From: Prauserella halophila
GTDB lineage: Bacteria > Actinomycetota > Actinomycetes > Mycobacteriales > Pseudonocardiaceae
NCBI RefSeq assembly: GCF_024171895.1
Contig: NZ_JAMTCQ010000008.1
Span: 1 to 64,000 of the forward strand
DNA: 64,000 bases
Reading direction: 5' to 3'
Part shown: in pieces, positions 7,752 through 17,043 of the stretch
Layout of the letters: each line of letters starts with the position of its first letter
Position numbering within the stretch: position 1 is the first letter of the stretch
Notes under the pieces: model-generated
The model's input: the letters and a program-made list of their open reading frames with translations, nothing else
The model's database searches: none
Told to the model about the DNA's origin: nothing
Program-made: the position numbers and the translations under genes

Positions 7752-7771
7752 CCGCCGCGGCCACGGCGGTC
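7750..7771. terminator. Short hairpin at the crcB2 stop
   Basis: GACCGCCG (7750-7757) pairs with CGGCGGTC (7764-7771), overlapping the crcB2 stop codon. It lies between two convergent genes and may end transcription from either side. Confidence 0.4.
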
Positions 7772-7806
7772 GGCCGGCAGGACCGGCACCGGCGAGCGGC
7801 CCGGCC

Positions 7807-9963
7807 TCACTGGGCCGCGAGCGTGCCCACCGGCTCCGCCGGGTCGTCGCCGCCCGGCGTCACGCCGAGCTGCTCCTTGAGCCACCGCACCTGCGTGCGC
7901 ATCAGGTTCTCGGCGACCTCCTCGGCCTGCGGCGTCATGTGCGTCGCTCCGGCCAGCGGCAGGAACGTGTGCATCCGGCCCGCGGCCAGCAGCTCCGAGG
8001 AGAGCCGCAGTGCATGGGCGACGAACACGTTGTCGTCGGCGAGTCCGTGCACGATCAGCAGCGCACGCTCCAGCTTCGGCGCATCCGTGATCAGCGAGTT
8101 GCGCTCGTAGAGCTCCGGCCGCTCGTCGGGATGACCGAGATAGCGCTCGGTGTAGTGCGTGTCGTACAGGCTCCAGTCGGTCACCGGAGCACCCGCGACA
8201 CCCGCCGTGAACACGTCCGGCCTGCGCAGCACCGCTGCGGCCGCGAGGTAGCCGCCGAACGACCAGCCGCGGATGGCGACCCGCGCGAGGTCGAGGTCGC
8301 CGAACCGCTCCGCCGCGGCGTGCAGCGCGTCGACCTGGTCGGCCAGCGCGACGTCGCCGAGGTCGCCCGCCATCGCCCGTTCCCACTCCGGCCCGCGGCC
8401 GGGCGAGCCGCGGCCGTCGACGACGAGCACCGCGAATCCCTGGTCGGCCAGCCATTGCGGGGTGAGCATCGCGTTCCGGCTGCGCAGCACCCGCTGTGCG
8501 TGGGGCCCGCCGTAGGGGTCGAGCAGCACGGGCAGCGATCCGTCGCCCGGCTCGTGCCCCGTGGGCAGCACCAACGCGGCGCGCAGCCCGCGCTCCCCCA
8601 GTTCGAGCCAGTGCACGTTCGGCGTGATGCCCGGCTCGGCGGCGACGGACGCGATGCCGGCGACACGCTCCCCTGCGGCCAGCACGGAGACGCGGATGCC
8701 GGCGTAGTCCGGGCTCCACGACGCCAGCACCGCCGCCTCAGCCGTCCCGGCTCCGTTGTGGACACCGACGCCCTCCGACAGCCGCCGCACCGCACCGCCC
8801 TCGGTGCGGTAGACGTGGATCTGGGTCGGGTCGTCGCCGGAGACGCTGAACAGCACCTCTTCGCCGACGTCGATGACCGAGCGCACCTGCAGGTCCGTAC
8901 CGGTCACCGCGGTGCCGTCGACGAACAGCCGGTAGGCCCCGTCGGCGACGCCGACGTGCACGAGCCGACCGTCGGCGGTCCACGCCGGGGCCCCGGGGAC
9001 GATCTCGACCCAGTCCGGGTCCTTCTCGGCGTGCAGCAGCCGCGTCGACCCGTGGGTGACGTCGAGGGCCCGCACCTCGAGGTGCTTCTGGTCCCGCGAC
9101 TGCACCGTCAGCAGTGGCGGCCCGCCCGCCGACCAGTGCGCGGCGACGAGGTACTCCCACTCGCCGGCCGGCACGTCCACCCGGCCTCCGTCGAGCGTGA
9201 CGACCGCCAGCGACACGGCGACGTTCGTCGTGCCCGCCGCCGGATAGGCGACCGTGTTCACCGGTGCCGCGGGGTTGGCCGGGTCGGCGATGTGCCAGCG
9301 CGCCACGTCGGAGCGGTCGCTGCGCGCCGCCAGCAGGCTCCGTCCGTCCGGCGACCACCAGTAGCCGCGCACCCGGCGCATCTCCTCGGCGGCGATGAAC
9401 TCGGCCAGCCCCCAGCTGACGTCCTCGCTGTCGGTCTCCTCCGGTTCGGCGGCCACGACGCGGTCGTCACCGGTCGCCAGGTCCACGACGTGCAACCGCC
9501 GGTCCGCCACGTAGGCCACGTGGGTGCCCTGCGGGTTCGGCCGCGGATCGATCACCGCCGCGTCGACCAGCATCCGCACCGCGCCGGTCCCGAGGTCGGC
9601 GGTGTAGAGCCTGCCGGACAGCGAGAACGCCGCAACCGTGCCCGCGGCGTCGGTCACGTAGCCGACGACGCCGCCCGAGGTCTCCCGCGCACGTTCGCGC
9701 CGGGCCCGTTCCTCGGCGGGCAGGTCCTCCTCACCGGGCAGCAACTCGGCCGCGTCGACGAGTTTCGACTCCTCACCGGACGCGACGTCGAGCTGCCACA
9801 GGCTGTTGCGCCGGTCGTGGCCGGACTCGGACCGGAGGAACAGCACGCGCTCGCCGTCGGGCGTGACCTGGAACTGCCGGGGCGTGCCGAGCGTGAACCG
9901 TTGGGTACGTGCCTGTGCGCGGAGGAAGGAGAGATCGTCTGTCACGGACAGACACTCTGTCAT
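7807..9963 (-). CDS. S9 family serine peptidase (dipeptidyl peptidase IV-like), cytoplasmic
   Basis: The 718-residue protein has an N-terminal eight-bladed propeller domain (about residues 15-440, with repeated WSPDG-type strands such as GYWWSPDGRSLLAARSD). A C-terminal alpha/beta-hydrolase domain follows (about 460-718). The catalytic serine is S568 in GWSFGGYLAA. The Asp is in HGLADDNVF and the His in GATHMT, completing the triad. EFIAAEEM matches the Glu-Glu pair that binds the peptide N-terminus in DPP IV. No signal peptide is present. The ATG at 9963 is chosen; a GTG at 9945 is an alternative. It is divergent from rocD and probably recycles peptides. Confidence 0.88.
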   Translation of the reverse strand: MTECLSVTDDLSFLRAQARTQRFTLGTPRQFQVTPDGERVLFLRSESGHDRRNSLWQLDVASGEESKLVDAAELLPGEEDLPAEERARRERARETSGGVVGYVTDAAGTVAAFSLSGRLYTADLGTGAVRMLVDAAVIDPRPNPQGTHVAYVADRRLHVVDLATGDDRVVAAEPEETDSEDVSWGLAEFIAAEEMRRVRGYWWSPDGRSLLAARSDRSDVARWHIADPANPAAPVNTVAYPAAGTTNVAVSLAVVTLDGGRVDVPAGEWEYLVAAHWSAGGPPLLTVQSRDQKHLEVRALDVTHGSTRLLHAEKDPDWVEIVPGAPAWTADGRLVHVGVADGAYRLFVDGTAVTGTDLQVRSVIDVGEEVLFSVSGDDPTQIHVYRTEGGAVRRLSEGVGVHNGAGTAEAAVLASWSPDYAGIRVSVLAAGERVAGIASVAAEPGITPNVHWLELGERGLRAALVLPTGHEPGDGSLPVLLDPYGGPHAQRVLRSRNAMLTPQWLADQGFAVLVVDGRGSPGRGPEWERAMAGDLGDVALADQVDALHAAAERFGDLDLARVAIRGWSFGGYLAAAAVLRRPDVFTAGVAGAPVTDWSLYDTHYTERYLGHPDERPELYERNSLITDAPKLERALLIVHGLADDNVFVAHALRLSSELLAAGRMHTFLPLAGATHMTPQAEEVAENLMRTQVRWLKEQLGVTPGGDDPAEPVGTLAAQ
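9937..9953. promoter_or_regulatory. Perfect palindrome at the start of the S9 peptidase gene
   Basis: GTCTGTC-ACG-GACAGAC (9937-9953) is a perfect inverted repeat with 7-bp arms covering the alternative GTG start. It may be an operator or a hairpin that affects translation. No regulator in the window can be assigned to it. Confidence 0.35.
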
Positions 9964-10108
9964 GACCAGGGCGCTCCACCATGGCCGCACCCCGGTGCCC
10001 GCCGCTGCCACGCCGAGCACAACGAATAGCCGCCCGATCGGGGACAGCGCGCAAGAATTCTCGCTTCTGCGCAATGCATTCCGGCTGATCTCGACACCTG
10101 ATCGGCCC

Positions 10109-10114
10109 TAATCT
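10109..10114 (+). promoter_or_regulatory. -10 box of rocD (leaderless)
   Basis: TAATCT ends 6 nt before the rocD ATG, which places the transcription start at or next to the start codon. No good -35 is visible. Confidence 0.55.
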
Positions 10115-10120
10115 GAACGC

Positions 10121-11377
10121 ATGACGACGTTTGCCGACCGCGCCGCCCCCACGTCCACGCCGCCGGCCGCAGCACCGGCGGCCTCGGCCGACTACATCGC
10201 ACTCGACGAGCAGTGGAGCACGCACAATTACCATCCGCTGCCGGTCGTGATCGCCGGCGGCGAGGGCGCCACGGTCACCGACGTCGAAGGCGCGACCTAC
10301 CTGGACTTCCTGTCCGGCTATTCGGCCCTGAACTTCGGGCACCGGCACCCGGACCTCGTCGCGGCGGCCACGGAGCAGCTGGAGCGGGTCACGCTGACCT
10401 CCCGCGCGTTCCACCACGACCGGTTCGGCCTGTTCTGCCGCGAGCTCGCGGAGCTGACCGGCACCGAGATGGTGCTGCCGATGAACTCCGGCGCCGAGGC
10501 CGTCGAATCGGCGATCAAGGTCGCGCGCAAGTGGGCCCACCGCGTGCAGGGCGTGCCGGACGGGCAGGCGCGCATCGTCGTCGCCTCCGACAATTTCCAC
10601 GGGCGCACCACGACCATCGTCTCGTTCTCCACCGACGACGACGCGCGTGCCGACTTCGGGCCCTTCACCCCGGGCTTCGACGTCGTGCCCTACGGCGACG
10701 CCGAGGCGCTCGCCGGAGCCATCACCGAGCAGACCGCGGCCGTACTGGTCGAACCCGTCCAGGGCGAGGCGGGCGTCGTCGTCCCGCCCGCCGGATACCT
10801 GGCCGAGGCCCGCAGGCTGTGCGACGAGGCGGGGGCCCTGCTCATCGCCGACGAGATCCAGTCCGGCCTGTGCCGCACGGGCACGGTCTTCGCACTGGAG
10901 CACGAGGGCGTGCACGCGGACCTGTACACCCTCGGCAAGGCCCTCGGCGGTGGCATCGTGCCGGTGTCGGCCGTCGTCGGCCGCCGCGACGTCCTCGGCG
11001 TGCTGCAGCCCGGCGAACACGGCTCGACGTTCGGGGGCAACCCGCTCGCCTGCGCCGTCGGCCGTGCCGTGGTGCGGCTGCTGTCGACCGGCGAGTTCGC
11101 CGAGCGGGCCGCCACGCTGGGCGAACGCCTGCACACGCGCCTGTCCGGGCTCGTCGGCCACGGCGTCAGCGCGGTGCGGGGCCGCGGCCTCTGGGCGGGC
11201 GTGGACATCGCATCCGGCGGGCCGACCGGCCGGCAGGCCTCCACCGCGCTGCGCGAACGCGGCGTGCTCTGCAAGGAAACGCACGGCTCGACCCTGCGGA
11301 TCGCGCCGCCGTTGGTGATCACCGAGACCGAACTCGACCGCGGGATCGACGCGATCGAAGCCGTCGTCACCGGCTGA
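10121..11377 (+). CDS. rocD: Ornithine aminotransferase
   Basis: The 418-residue class III PLP aminotransferase converts ornithine and 2-oxoglutarate to glutamate semialdehyde and glutamate (arginine/ornithine breakdown to proline or glutamate). Signatures include EQWSTHNYHPLPVVI and DFLSGYSALNFGHRHP at the N-terminus, MNSGAEAVESAIK for cofactor phosphate binding, ADEIQSGLCRTG with the PLP-contacting Asp, and the Schiff-base lysine K273 in LYTLGKALGGG. The length matches RocD, and these motifs favour RocD over ArgD or GabT. The ATG at 10121 is supported by the -10 box 6 nt upstream. An initial 25-residue Ala/Pro/Thr-rich stretch is extra. Confidence 0.92.
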   Translation: MTTFADRAAPTSTPPAAAPAASADYIALDEQWSTHNYHPLPVVIAGGEGATVTDVEGATYLDFLSGYSALNFGHRHPDLVAAATEQLERVTLTSRAFHHDRFGLFCRELAELTGTEMVLPMNSGAEAVESAIKVARKWAHRVQGVPDGQARIVVASDNFHGRTTTIVSFSTDDDARADFGPFTPGFDVVPYGDAEALAGAITEQTAAVLVEPVQGEAGVVVPPAGYLAEARRLCDEAGALLIADEIQSGLCRTGTVFALEHEGVHADLYTLGKALGGGIVPVSAVVGRRDVLGVLQPGEHGSTFGGNPLACAVGRAVVRLLSTGEFAERAATLGERLHTRLSGLVGHGVSAVRGRGLWAGVDIASGGPTGRQASTALRERGVLCKETHGSTLRIAPPLVITETELDRGIDAIEAVVTG

Positions 11378-11412
11378 CCCCGCGGAGTCCCGGCGTAGGC
11401 AGAATGGGGGTC

Positions 11413-12780
11413 ATGATCGATCTGCGCACGCCGGTGAGCACCGACGACATCGTCGCTCGCGGGAAGGCGATGCGGGACGCCACCCCGCCCGTCTCCCACG
11501 ACCACGACGCGGTCAACCCGCAGCGCCCGGACGTGCTCTCCTACATCGAAACGAGCAACGCCGGGCGCCTGCCGCAGCTGCTGCCGTTGCGGCACGGCAG
11601 GATGGCCGCGTCGCCGTTCGCGTTCTACCGCGGCGCCGCCGGGCTGATGGCCGCCGACCTCGCCGGGACGCCGTCCAGCGGGATGCACGCGCAGTTGTGC
11701 GGGGACGCCCACGCAGCCAACTTCGGGCTCTTCGGCACGCCCGAGGGCGAGATCGTCATGGACATCAACGATTTCGACGAGACCGTGCCGGGCCCGTGGG
11801 AATGGGACCTCAAGCGGCTGGCGACGAGCCTCGTACTCGCGGGCCGCGAAGGCGACGTCTCGGACAAGAAGTGCCGCAAAGCGGCCGAGGCCGTCGTGAA
11901 GTCGTACCGCCGCACGGTGCGCGAACTCGCCGAGGTGCCGTTCCTGCGGTCGTGGAATGCGCTGCCGGACTCGTCGGTCGTGGAGAAGGCGAAGGCCGAC
12001 GAGCTGATGGACGACTTCGAGAAGGCCGCGGCGAAGGCCAGGAAGAACACGAGCGCCAAGATCGCGGCAAAGCGCACGGAGGAGTACTCGCACGGCTCCG
12101 GCGACAGCGAGTGGCGCTTCACCGAGGACCCGCCGAAGCGCACCGCGGTCGACGACGCGACGGCCGACGCCGTCATCGGTGGCCTGGAATCCTATGTGGA
12201 CACGCTCCGCGAATCCCGGCGCAACCTCATCACCCGCTATTCGGTGTCCGATGTGGCCTTCCGCGTCGTCGGCACGGGCAGCGTCGGCCGCCGGGGCTAC
12301 ATCGCGCTGCTGCGGGGCAACGGGGACGAGGCGCTCGTGCTGCAGCTCAAGGAGGCGTGCCCCTCCGCGTTGACCGACGTCCTCGACCCCGAACCGTGGG
12401 ACCACGAGGGACACCGCATCGTGCACGGCGCGCGCCTGGTGCAGGCCGAGACCGACATCCTGCTCGGCTGGACCACCATCGAGGGCAGGCCGTACATCGT
12501 GCGCCAGTTCCGCAACATGAAGGGCGACATCGACCCGACCGGCCTCGACGGCGGGCACCTCGACGACTACGGCAGACTCGCCGGCGCGCTGCTCGCGCGG
12601 GCCCACACCCGTTCACTCGACCCGCGGCTGCTGGCGGGCTACTTCGCCGAGGACAGCGAGATGGACGAGGCCGTCGGCCGGTACGCGGTGCGCTACGCCG
12701 ACCGGACCGAGGCCGACCACGCCGAACTCGTCGCCGCGATCAAGGCGGGCAAGCTCGACGCCGAGTTCGAGGACGACTGA
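11413..12780 (+). CDS. DUF2252 family protein (kinase-like fold)
   Basis: The 455-residue protein shows the DUF2252 hallmarks: PFAFYRGAAGLMAADLA (about residues 70-86), LCGDAHAANFGLF, and MDINDFDETVPGPWEWDLKRLATS. The latter two resemble the HGD and DFD motifs of aminoglycoside-phosphotransferase-like kinases. A later GSVGRRGYIALLRG precedes a conserved RQFRNMKGDID. The biochemical function of the family is unknown. The start at 11413 is taken because GGGGG lies 4 nt upstream; an ATG at 11404 would add three residues. Confidence 0.88.
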   Translation: MIDLRTPVSTDDIVARGKAMRDATPPVSHDHDAVNPQRPDVLSYIETSNAGRLPQLLPLRHGRMAASPFAFYRGAAGLMAADLAGTPSSGMHAQLCGDAHAANFGLFGTPEGEIVMDINDFDETVPGPWEWDLKRLATSLVLAGREGDVSDKKCRKAAEAVVKSYRRTVRELAEVPFLRSWNALPDSSVVEKAKADELMDDFEKAAAKARKNTSAKIAAKRTEEYSHGSGDSEWRFTEDPPKRTAVDDATADAVIGGLESYVDTLRESRRNLITRYSVSDVAFRVVGTGSVGRRGYIALLRGNGDEALVLQLKEACPSALTDVLDPEPWDHEGHRIVHGARLVQAETDILLGWTTIEGRPYIVRQFRNMKGDIDPTGLDGGHLDDYGRLAGALLARAHTRSLDPRLLAGYFAEDSEMDEAVGRYAVRYADRTEADHAELVAAIKAGKLDAEFEDD

Positions 12781-12789
12781 GCCGAGGGC

Positions 12790-12815
12790 GGCCGCACCGG
12801 CCGACCGGTGCGGCC
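12790..12815. terminator. Hairpin between convergent DUF2252 and dehydrogenase genes
   Basis: GGCCGCACCGG (12790-12800) pairs with CCGGTGCGGCC (12805-12815) around a CCGA loop. No T tract. Confidence 0.55.
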
Positions 12816-12843
12816 GGGCCGGCCGGTGCGTGATGGCGTGTCG

Positions 12844-14280
12844 TCAGTGCGCGATGGCGACCGAGCGGGTGTTCAGGTAGGCCTCCATCGCCTCGGGACC
12901 GCCCTCGGTGCCGTAGCCGGAGTCCTTCACGCCGCCGAACGGCAGTTCCGCCGACGGTGTGGCCGGCATGTTGACCCACAGCATGCCCACCTCCACCTTC
13001 CGCGTCAGCGTGTCGGCGGCGGCCAGCGAGCGGGTGAACGCGTAGCCGGCGAGGCCGTAGGACAACCGGTTGGCCTCGGTGATCGCCTCGTCCAGGTCGG
13101 TGAACCCGCGGATCGCGGCGACCGGCCCGAACGGCTCCTCGTTGAACAGGCGCGCGTCCGACGGGACGTCGTCGAGCACGGTCGGTGCCCAGAAGTTGCC
13201 CGCCTCGCCGATCCGCTCGCCGCCGGCGAGGGTGGCCGCGCCACGGCCCACCGCGTCGTCGTACAGCGAGGCCATGGCGTCGAGTCGGCGGCTGTTGGCC
13301 AGCGGGCCCATCTGGGTGTCGTCGGCCAGTCCGTCGCCCACCGTCACGCCGGTGGCCGACTGCGCCAGTGCCTTGGCGAAGTCCGGGCGCACCGACTCGT
13401 GCACGAGGAACCGTGTCGGCGAGATGCACACCTGGCCCGCGTTGCGGAACTTCGACTTGGCCATGATCTTCACGGCGCGTTCCACGTCGGCGTCCTCGCA
13501 CACGATCACCGGCGCGTGCCCGCCCAGCTCCATCGACACCCGCTTCATGTGCCTGCCGGCGAGCTCGGCCAGCTGCTTGCCGACCGCGGTCGACCCCGTG
13601 AACGTGATCTTGCGGATCGCCGGGTGCGCGATCAGGTACTCGGAGATCTCCGCCGGATCGCCGTACACGAGCGCGAGCACCCCGGCGGGCAGGCCGGCGT
13701 CCTGGAACGCGCCCACCAGCGCCGCCGGACTGGCGGGAGTCTCCTCGGGGGCCTTGACGACCATCGAGCAGCCCGTGGCCAGGCAGGCGCCGAGTTTGCG
13801 CACCACCTGGTTGATCGGGAAGTTCCACGGGGTGAAGGCCGCCACCGGTCCGACCGGGTCCTTCACGACGAGCTGGCGGATCGTCGGGTCGGCGCGGTGC
13901 GGCACCGTCCGGCCGTAGACGCGCAGGCCCTCGTCGGCGAACCAGTCGATGATGTCCGCGCCTGCCAGGATCTCGCCTTTGGCCTCGACCAGCGGCTTGC
14001 CCTGCTCGCGGGTCATCAGGTCGGCGATCTCGTCGGCCCGCTCGCGCACCAGTCCGGCCGCCCGGCGCATGATCGCGGCGCGCTGCGCGGGCGTGTAGTC
14101 ACGCCACACCTCGAAGCCGCGGCGCGCCGAGTCGGCGGCGGCGTCGAGATCCCGGCGCGAAGCGTGCGCCACGCCGCCGATCACCTCGCCGGTCGCGGGG
14201 TTGTGGACGTCGATCCGGCGTCCGTCCTCCCCGTCCCGCCAGTCGTCGTCGATGAAGAGCCGGGTGTCCGGGTAGGCCAT
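12844..14280 (-). CDS. gabD: NAD(P)-dependent succinate-semialdehyde dehydrogenase-like aldehyde dehydrogenase
   Basis: The 478-residue ALDH-superfamily enzyme oxidises an aldehyde to its acid, probably succinate semialdehyde to succinate. [14 protein letters not shown] and VVKAPEETP are the cofactor-side motifs, [13 protein letters not shown] forms the nucleotide loop, [10 protein letters not shown] carries the general-base Glu, and the catalytic Cys is in [13 protein letters not shown]. The ATG at 14280 has GGAGG 8 nt upstream. It stands alone; no gabT is next to it, although rocD is nearby. Another 4-carbon semialdehyde could be the substrate. Confidence 0.85.
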   Translation of the reverse strand: MAYPDTRLFIDDDWRDGEDGRRIDVHNPATGEVIGGVAHASRRDLDAAADSARRGFEVWRDYTPAQRAAIMRRAAGLVRERADEIADLMTREQGKPLVEAKGEILAGADIIDWFADEGLRVYGRTVPHRADPTIRQLVVKDPVGPVAAFTPWNFPINQVVRKLGACLATGCSMVVKAPEETPASPAALVGAFQDAGLPAGVLALVYGDPAEISEYLIAHPAIRKITFTGSTAVGKQLAELAGRHMKRVSMELGGHAPVIVCEDADVERAVKIMAKSKFRNAGQVCISPTRFLVHESVRPDFAKALAQSATGVTVGDGLADDTQMGPLANSRRLDAMASLYDDAVGRGAATLAGGERIGEAGNFWAPTVLDDVPSDARLFNEEPFGPVAAIRGFTDLDEAITEANRLSYGLAGYAFTRSLAAADTLTRKVEVGMLWVNMPATPSAELPFGGVKDSGYGTEGGPEAMEAYLNTRSVAIAH

Positions 14281-14330
14281 CTCGGAAACCTCCTTGATCG
14301 CGTGCGCTCGATGTGCGGCCACGGGTGTGG

Positions 14331-14360
14331 TTCGACCGGTGTCGGCACCGACTCTACGAT
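14331..14360 (+). promoter_or_regulatory. Leaderless promoter of the PAP2 phosphatase
   Basis: TTCGAC (14331-14336), an 18-nt spacer and TACGAT (14355-14360), which ends 6 nt before the ATG at 14367. Of the candidate leaderless promoters in the window, this one has the best -35. Confidence 0.6.
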
Positions 14361-14366
14361 GCCGCC

Positions 14367-14984
14367 ATGCCGGTGGCGTTCGCCTGCACCCTCGTCCTGC
14401 TCGCGACGGGCTTCGTCGCGATGGGCGTCGTCGTGGCCGGCGGACGCACCCCGACCGCCGTCGACTCCGCCGTCACCACCTTCGCCGGCCGGTTCGACGA
14501 CGACGTGCTCACCGCGTTCGTGCTGCCGACCGAGCCGCCGGTGTGGCTGACGGCGCTGGCACTGCTCACCGTCGGCGCGCTGTGGCGGCGCCGGTGGGAC
14601 GTCGCGGCGACCGCGCTCGGCGCCCCCGCACTGGCCACCGCGCTGGCCTCCTGGGTGGCGAAACCGCTGTTCGACCGCTGGTACGACGACCATCTCGCCT
14701 ACCCCAGCGGACACACGACGGCGCTGGTCGCGACCCTCGCCGTACTGGTCCTGGCCTCACCGCCGGCACGGCGCCGCGGGCCGGCGGCCGCCGCGGCCGC
14801 GGTCGGCGCGGTGGCCGGCATCGGCCTGGTCGGGCTCGGTCACCACTACGCGACCGACGTCGTGGGCGGCGGCGCACTCGCCGTCGCCGTGACGCTCGCC
14901 GTGGCGCGGTTGGTTCAGGTGGCGCGGACGGCTACCCGCGCGAGGCCGGCGCCGACGCCTCGGCGTCCCGCGCGAGAGCCGTGA
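14367..14984 (+). CDS. PAP2-family membrane phosphatase
   Basis: The 205-residue protein has about six membrane helices and the PAP2 phosphatase signature in its second half: KPLFDRW (lipid phosphatase motif 1, Lys then Arg about seven residues on), YPSGHTTA (motif 2 with catalytic His) and [13 protein letters not shown] (motif 3, an H-x-x-x-D variant). It probably removes a phosphate from a lipid or undecaprenyl-type diphosphate at the outer membrane face. The start is set by the leaderless promoter at 14331-14360. Its last 53 nt overlap the 3' end of the convergent zapE gene. Confidence 0.85.
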   Translation: MPVAFACTLVLLATGFVAMGVVVAGGRTPTAVDSAVTTFAGRFDDDVLTAFVLPTEPPVWLTALALLTVGALWRRRWDVAATALGAPALATALASWVAKPLFDRWYDDHLAYPSGHTTALVATLAVLVLASPPARRRGPAAAAAAVGAVAGIGLVGLGHHYATDVVGGGALAVAVTLAVARLVQVARTATRARPAPTPRRPAREP

Positions 14985-15984
14985 GCCTGCTGATGGCGCG
15001 CAGGTACTTCTTGCGGTAGCCGCCCGCCAGCATCTCCGCTGTGAACAGCGAGTCGAGCGAGCCGCCCGACACCTGCACCGGGATCGCGCGGTCGTAGAGC
15101 CGGTCGGCCAGGGCCACGAGCCGCAGCGCGATGGCCTGGTCGTCGGCCGCCCGGACGCCGCGGATGTGCACCGCCGGCACTCCGTCGACCAGCCGGCCGT
15201 ACGCGGACGGATGCAGGCCCGCCAGGTGGCCGCACAGCGCGTCGAAGTCGTCGAGCGTCGCGCCGGGGCGCTGCTCGGCGGAGGCGTTCAGGGCGTCGTC
15301 GCTCAGCGCGGCGGGCGGCTCGGGCAGGCCGCGGTGCCGGTAGTCCGGACCGTCGACCCGCACGACCCCGAACTTCGCCGACAGCGCCCGGATCTCCCGC
15401 AGGAAGTCCTCGGCGGCGAACCGGCCCTCCCCCAGCTTGTCCGGCAGCGTGTTCGACGTGGCGGCGACGAACACGCCCGCCGCCGTCAGCTCCTTGATCA
15501 GCCTGCTGACCAGCATCGTGTCACCCGGATCGTCGAGTTCGAACTCGTCGATCGCCAGCAGCCGGTGCTCGGACAGGCGCCGCACGGCCTCCCCGAACCC
15601 GAGCGCGCCGACCACGTGGGTCAGCTCGACGAACGTGCCGTACGCCTTCGGCCCGGGCACCGCGTGCCAGATCGAGGCCAGCAGGTGGGTCTTGCCGACG
15701 CCGAACCCGCCGTCCAGGTACAACCCGAGGGGGCCGTCATCCGCCCGGTCCCCGGTCCTGCGGCCGAACAGCCCGCGCAGTCCGGAGCGCTTGCCGCCGG
15801 CCGCACCGACCCGCTCGGCGAACGCGCCGCAATCGGTGATCGCGGTGGCCTGGCTGGGTTCGTCGGGGTTGGGAATGTAGGTCGAGAGCCGCACCTCGTC
15901 GAACCGCGGCGGGGGCACGAGCGTGGTGATCAGCTCGTCCGCACCGATCTCGGGACGACGCTCGGTCAGCTTCTCGGCAGGCAT
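14932..15984 (-). CDS. zapE: ZapE-like AFG1-family ATPase
   Basis: The 350-residue P-loop ATPase has Walker A GGFGVGKTHLLA (about residues 95-106) and Walker B LLAIDEFELDDPGD. The AFG1 family pairs these with SRLIKEL and VFVAATSNTLPD (sensor 1) and a late [12 protein letters not shown]. In E. coli ZapE stabilises the division ring; in mitochondria AFG1/LACE1 is linked to protein turnover. The mycobacterial counterpart is Rv2670c, which neighbours the same ribD-like gene. The ATG at 15984 is 7 nt after a TAGCCT -10. The gene overlaps the PAP2 gene tail to tail. Confidence 0.88.
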   Translation of the reverse strand: MPAEKLTERRPEIGADELITTLVPPPRFDEVRLSTYIPNPDEPSQATAITDCGAFAERVGAAGGKRSGLRGLFGRRTGDRADDGPLGLYLDGGFGVGKTHLLASIWHAVPGPKAYGTFVELTHVVGALGFGEAVRRLSEHRLLAIDEFELDDPGDTMLVSRLIKELTAAGVFVAATSNTLPDKLGEGRFAAEDFLREIRALSAKFGVVRVDGPDYRHRGLPEPPAALSDDALNASAEQRPGATLDDFDALCGHLAGLHPSAYGRLVDGVPAVHIRGVRAADDQAIALRLVALADRLYDRAIPVQVSGGSLDSLFTAEMLAGGYRKKYLRAISRLTALARDAEASAPASRG

Positions 15985-15991
15985 GGTCCTC

Positions 15992-15997
15992 AGGCTA
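15992..15997 (-). promoter_or_regulatory. -10 box of zapE (leaderless)
   Basis: On the minus strand TAGCCT is separated by 7 nt (GAGGACC) from the ATG at 15984. Confidence 0.45.
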
Positions 15998-16092
15998 GTC
16001 GCCGCCCGGCTCGCGCCCCTCCCCGATGTGACCCGGGCCGCGACGGGCGCGGTGGTACTGCGTGCGGCGACGGGCCGTGCTGGGATGGCGCA

Positions 16093-16866
16093 GTGCACCA
16101 GCTGTGGCCCGTACCGACCGCATCCGATCCCGACGGCACGCAGGCCGCTGCGCGGGAGCTGACCGACACCGACCTCGAAGCGCTCTACGGCTATCCGGCC
16201 GACCTCGACCGGCCCTGGATCCAGGCCAACTTCGTCGCCTCCGCCGACGGGGCCGTCAGCGTCGACGAACTGTCCGCGGGCCTGTCCAGCCCGGCCGACA
16301 AGCGCGTGTTCCTGCTGGGCCGCGACCTGGCCGACGTCGTGCTCGTCGGCGCGGGCACCGCACTGGGCGAGAACTATCGCGGGGCCCGGACCAACGAGAC
16401 CCGCCGCGCGCGCAGGCGCCGCCACGGCCTGTCGGACGTTCCGCCGATCGCCGTCGTGACGCGCCGCTGTTCGATCCCGCCGGACGCGCCGGTCATCACC
16501 GAGACGTCGGTGCCGACGCTCGTCATCACGACCGCCGACGCTCCCGCCGACCGCAGGGCCGCGCTCACCGACGCGGGCGCCGACGTGCTGCTGGCCGGCG
16601 AGGACACCGTCGAGCCTGCCGCGGCGGTCCGCCTGCTCGACGACCACGGCCTCCGCCGCATCGACTGCGAAGGCGGGCCGCACCTGTTCGCCTCGCTCGT
16701 GGCCGCCGACCTGATCGACCAGCTGTGCCTGACCTACGCCCCGATGGTGGCCGGACCCGGACCGGGCCGCATCGTCGCTGGGCTGCCGACGACGCCCCGT
16801 GCCATGACGCTGGAGTCGCTGCTGCACCACGACGGCTTCCTGCTCGCCCGCTACCGGCGACACTGA
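16093..16866 (+). CDS. Pyrimidine reductase family protein (RibD C-terminal domain)
   Basis: The 257-residue protein consists only of the RibD reductase domain: PWIQANFVASADGAVSV (strand 1 and substrate loop), LGRDLADVVLVGAGTA, and the C-terminal IDCEGGPHLFASLVAADLID with the Gly-rich NADPH site. It corresponds to Rv2671 of M. tuberculosis, which can act as a DHFR-like reductase and has been linked to resistance to para-aminosalicylic acid. The zinc deaminase half is absent, so it cannot alone carry out riboflavin steps. The GTG at 16093 gives the shortest frame that keeps the conserved LTDTDLEALYGYP opening. It is divergent from zapE. Confidence 0.86.
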   Translation: MHQLWPVPTASDPDGTQAAARELTDTDLEALYGYPADLDRPWIQANFVASADGAVSVDELSAGLSSPADKRVFLLGRDLADVVLVGAGTALGENYRGARTNETRRARRRRHGLSDVPPIAVVTRRCSIPPDAPVITETSVPTLVITTADAPADRRAALTDAGADVLLAGEDTVEPAAAVRLLDDHGLRRIDCEGGPHLFASLVAADLIDQLCLTYAPMVAGPGPGRIVAGLPTTPRAMTLESLLHHDGFLLARYRRH

Positions 16867-17043
16867 ATCGGCAACGGGCGACCTCCCCGCGGCCCGAGGC
16901 GTCCGGCCCTCGCGCGGCCCTCACGGCACGCTCACCGCGCGCGTGCGACAGTGACGCCCGCGCCGCCGAGGGAGCGCACCGCCGTCACCGGGTGTCCGCC
17001 CGGTGCACGGCACCGCCGACCGACCCGAGTGAGGACCTGACCG

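Noticed and set aside
10213-12780. 855-codon plus-strand open frame
   Set aside because: Its first part is an Arg-rich shadow of rocD in another frame; only the DUF2252 part from 11413 is real.
12808-14550. 580-codon plus-strand open frame
   Set aside because: Antisense to the aldehyde dehydrogenase, whose catalytic motifs and ribosome site are clear.
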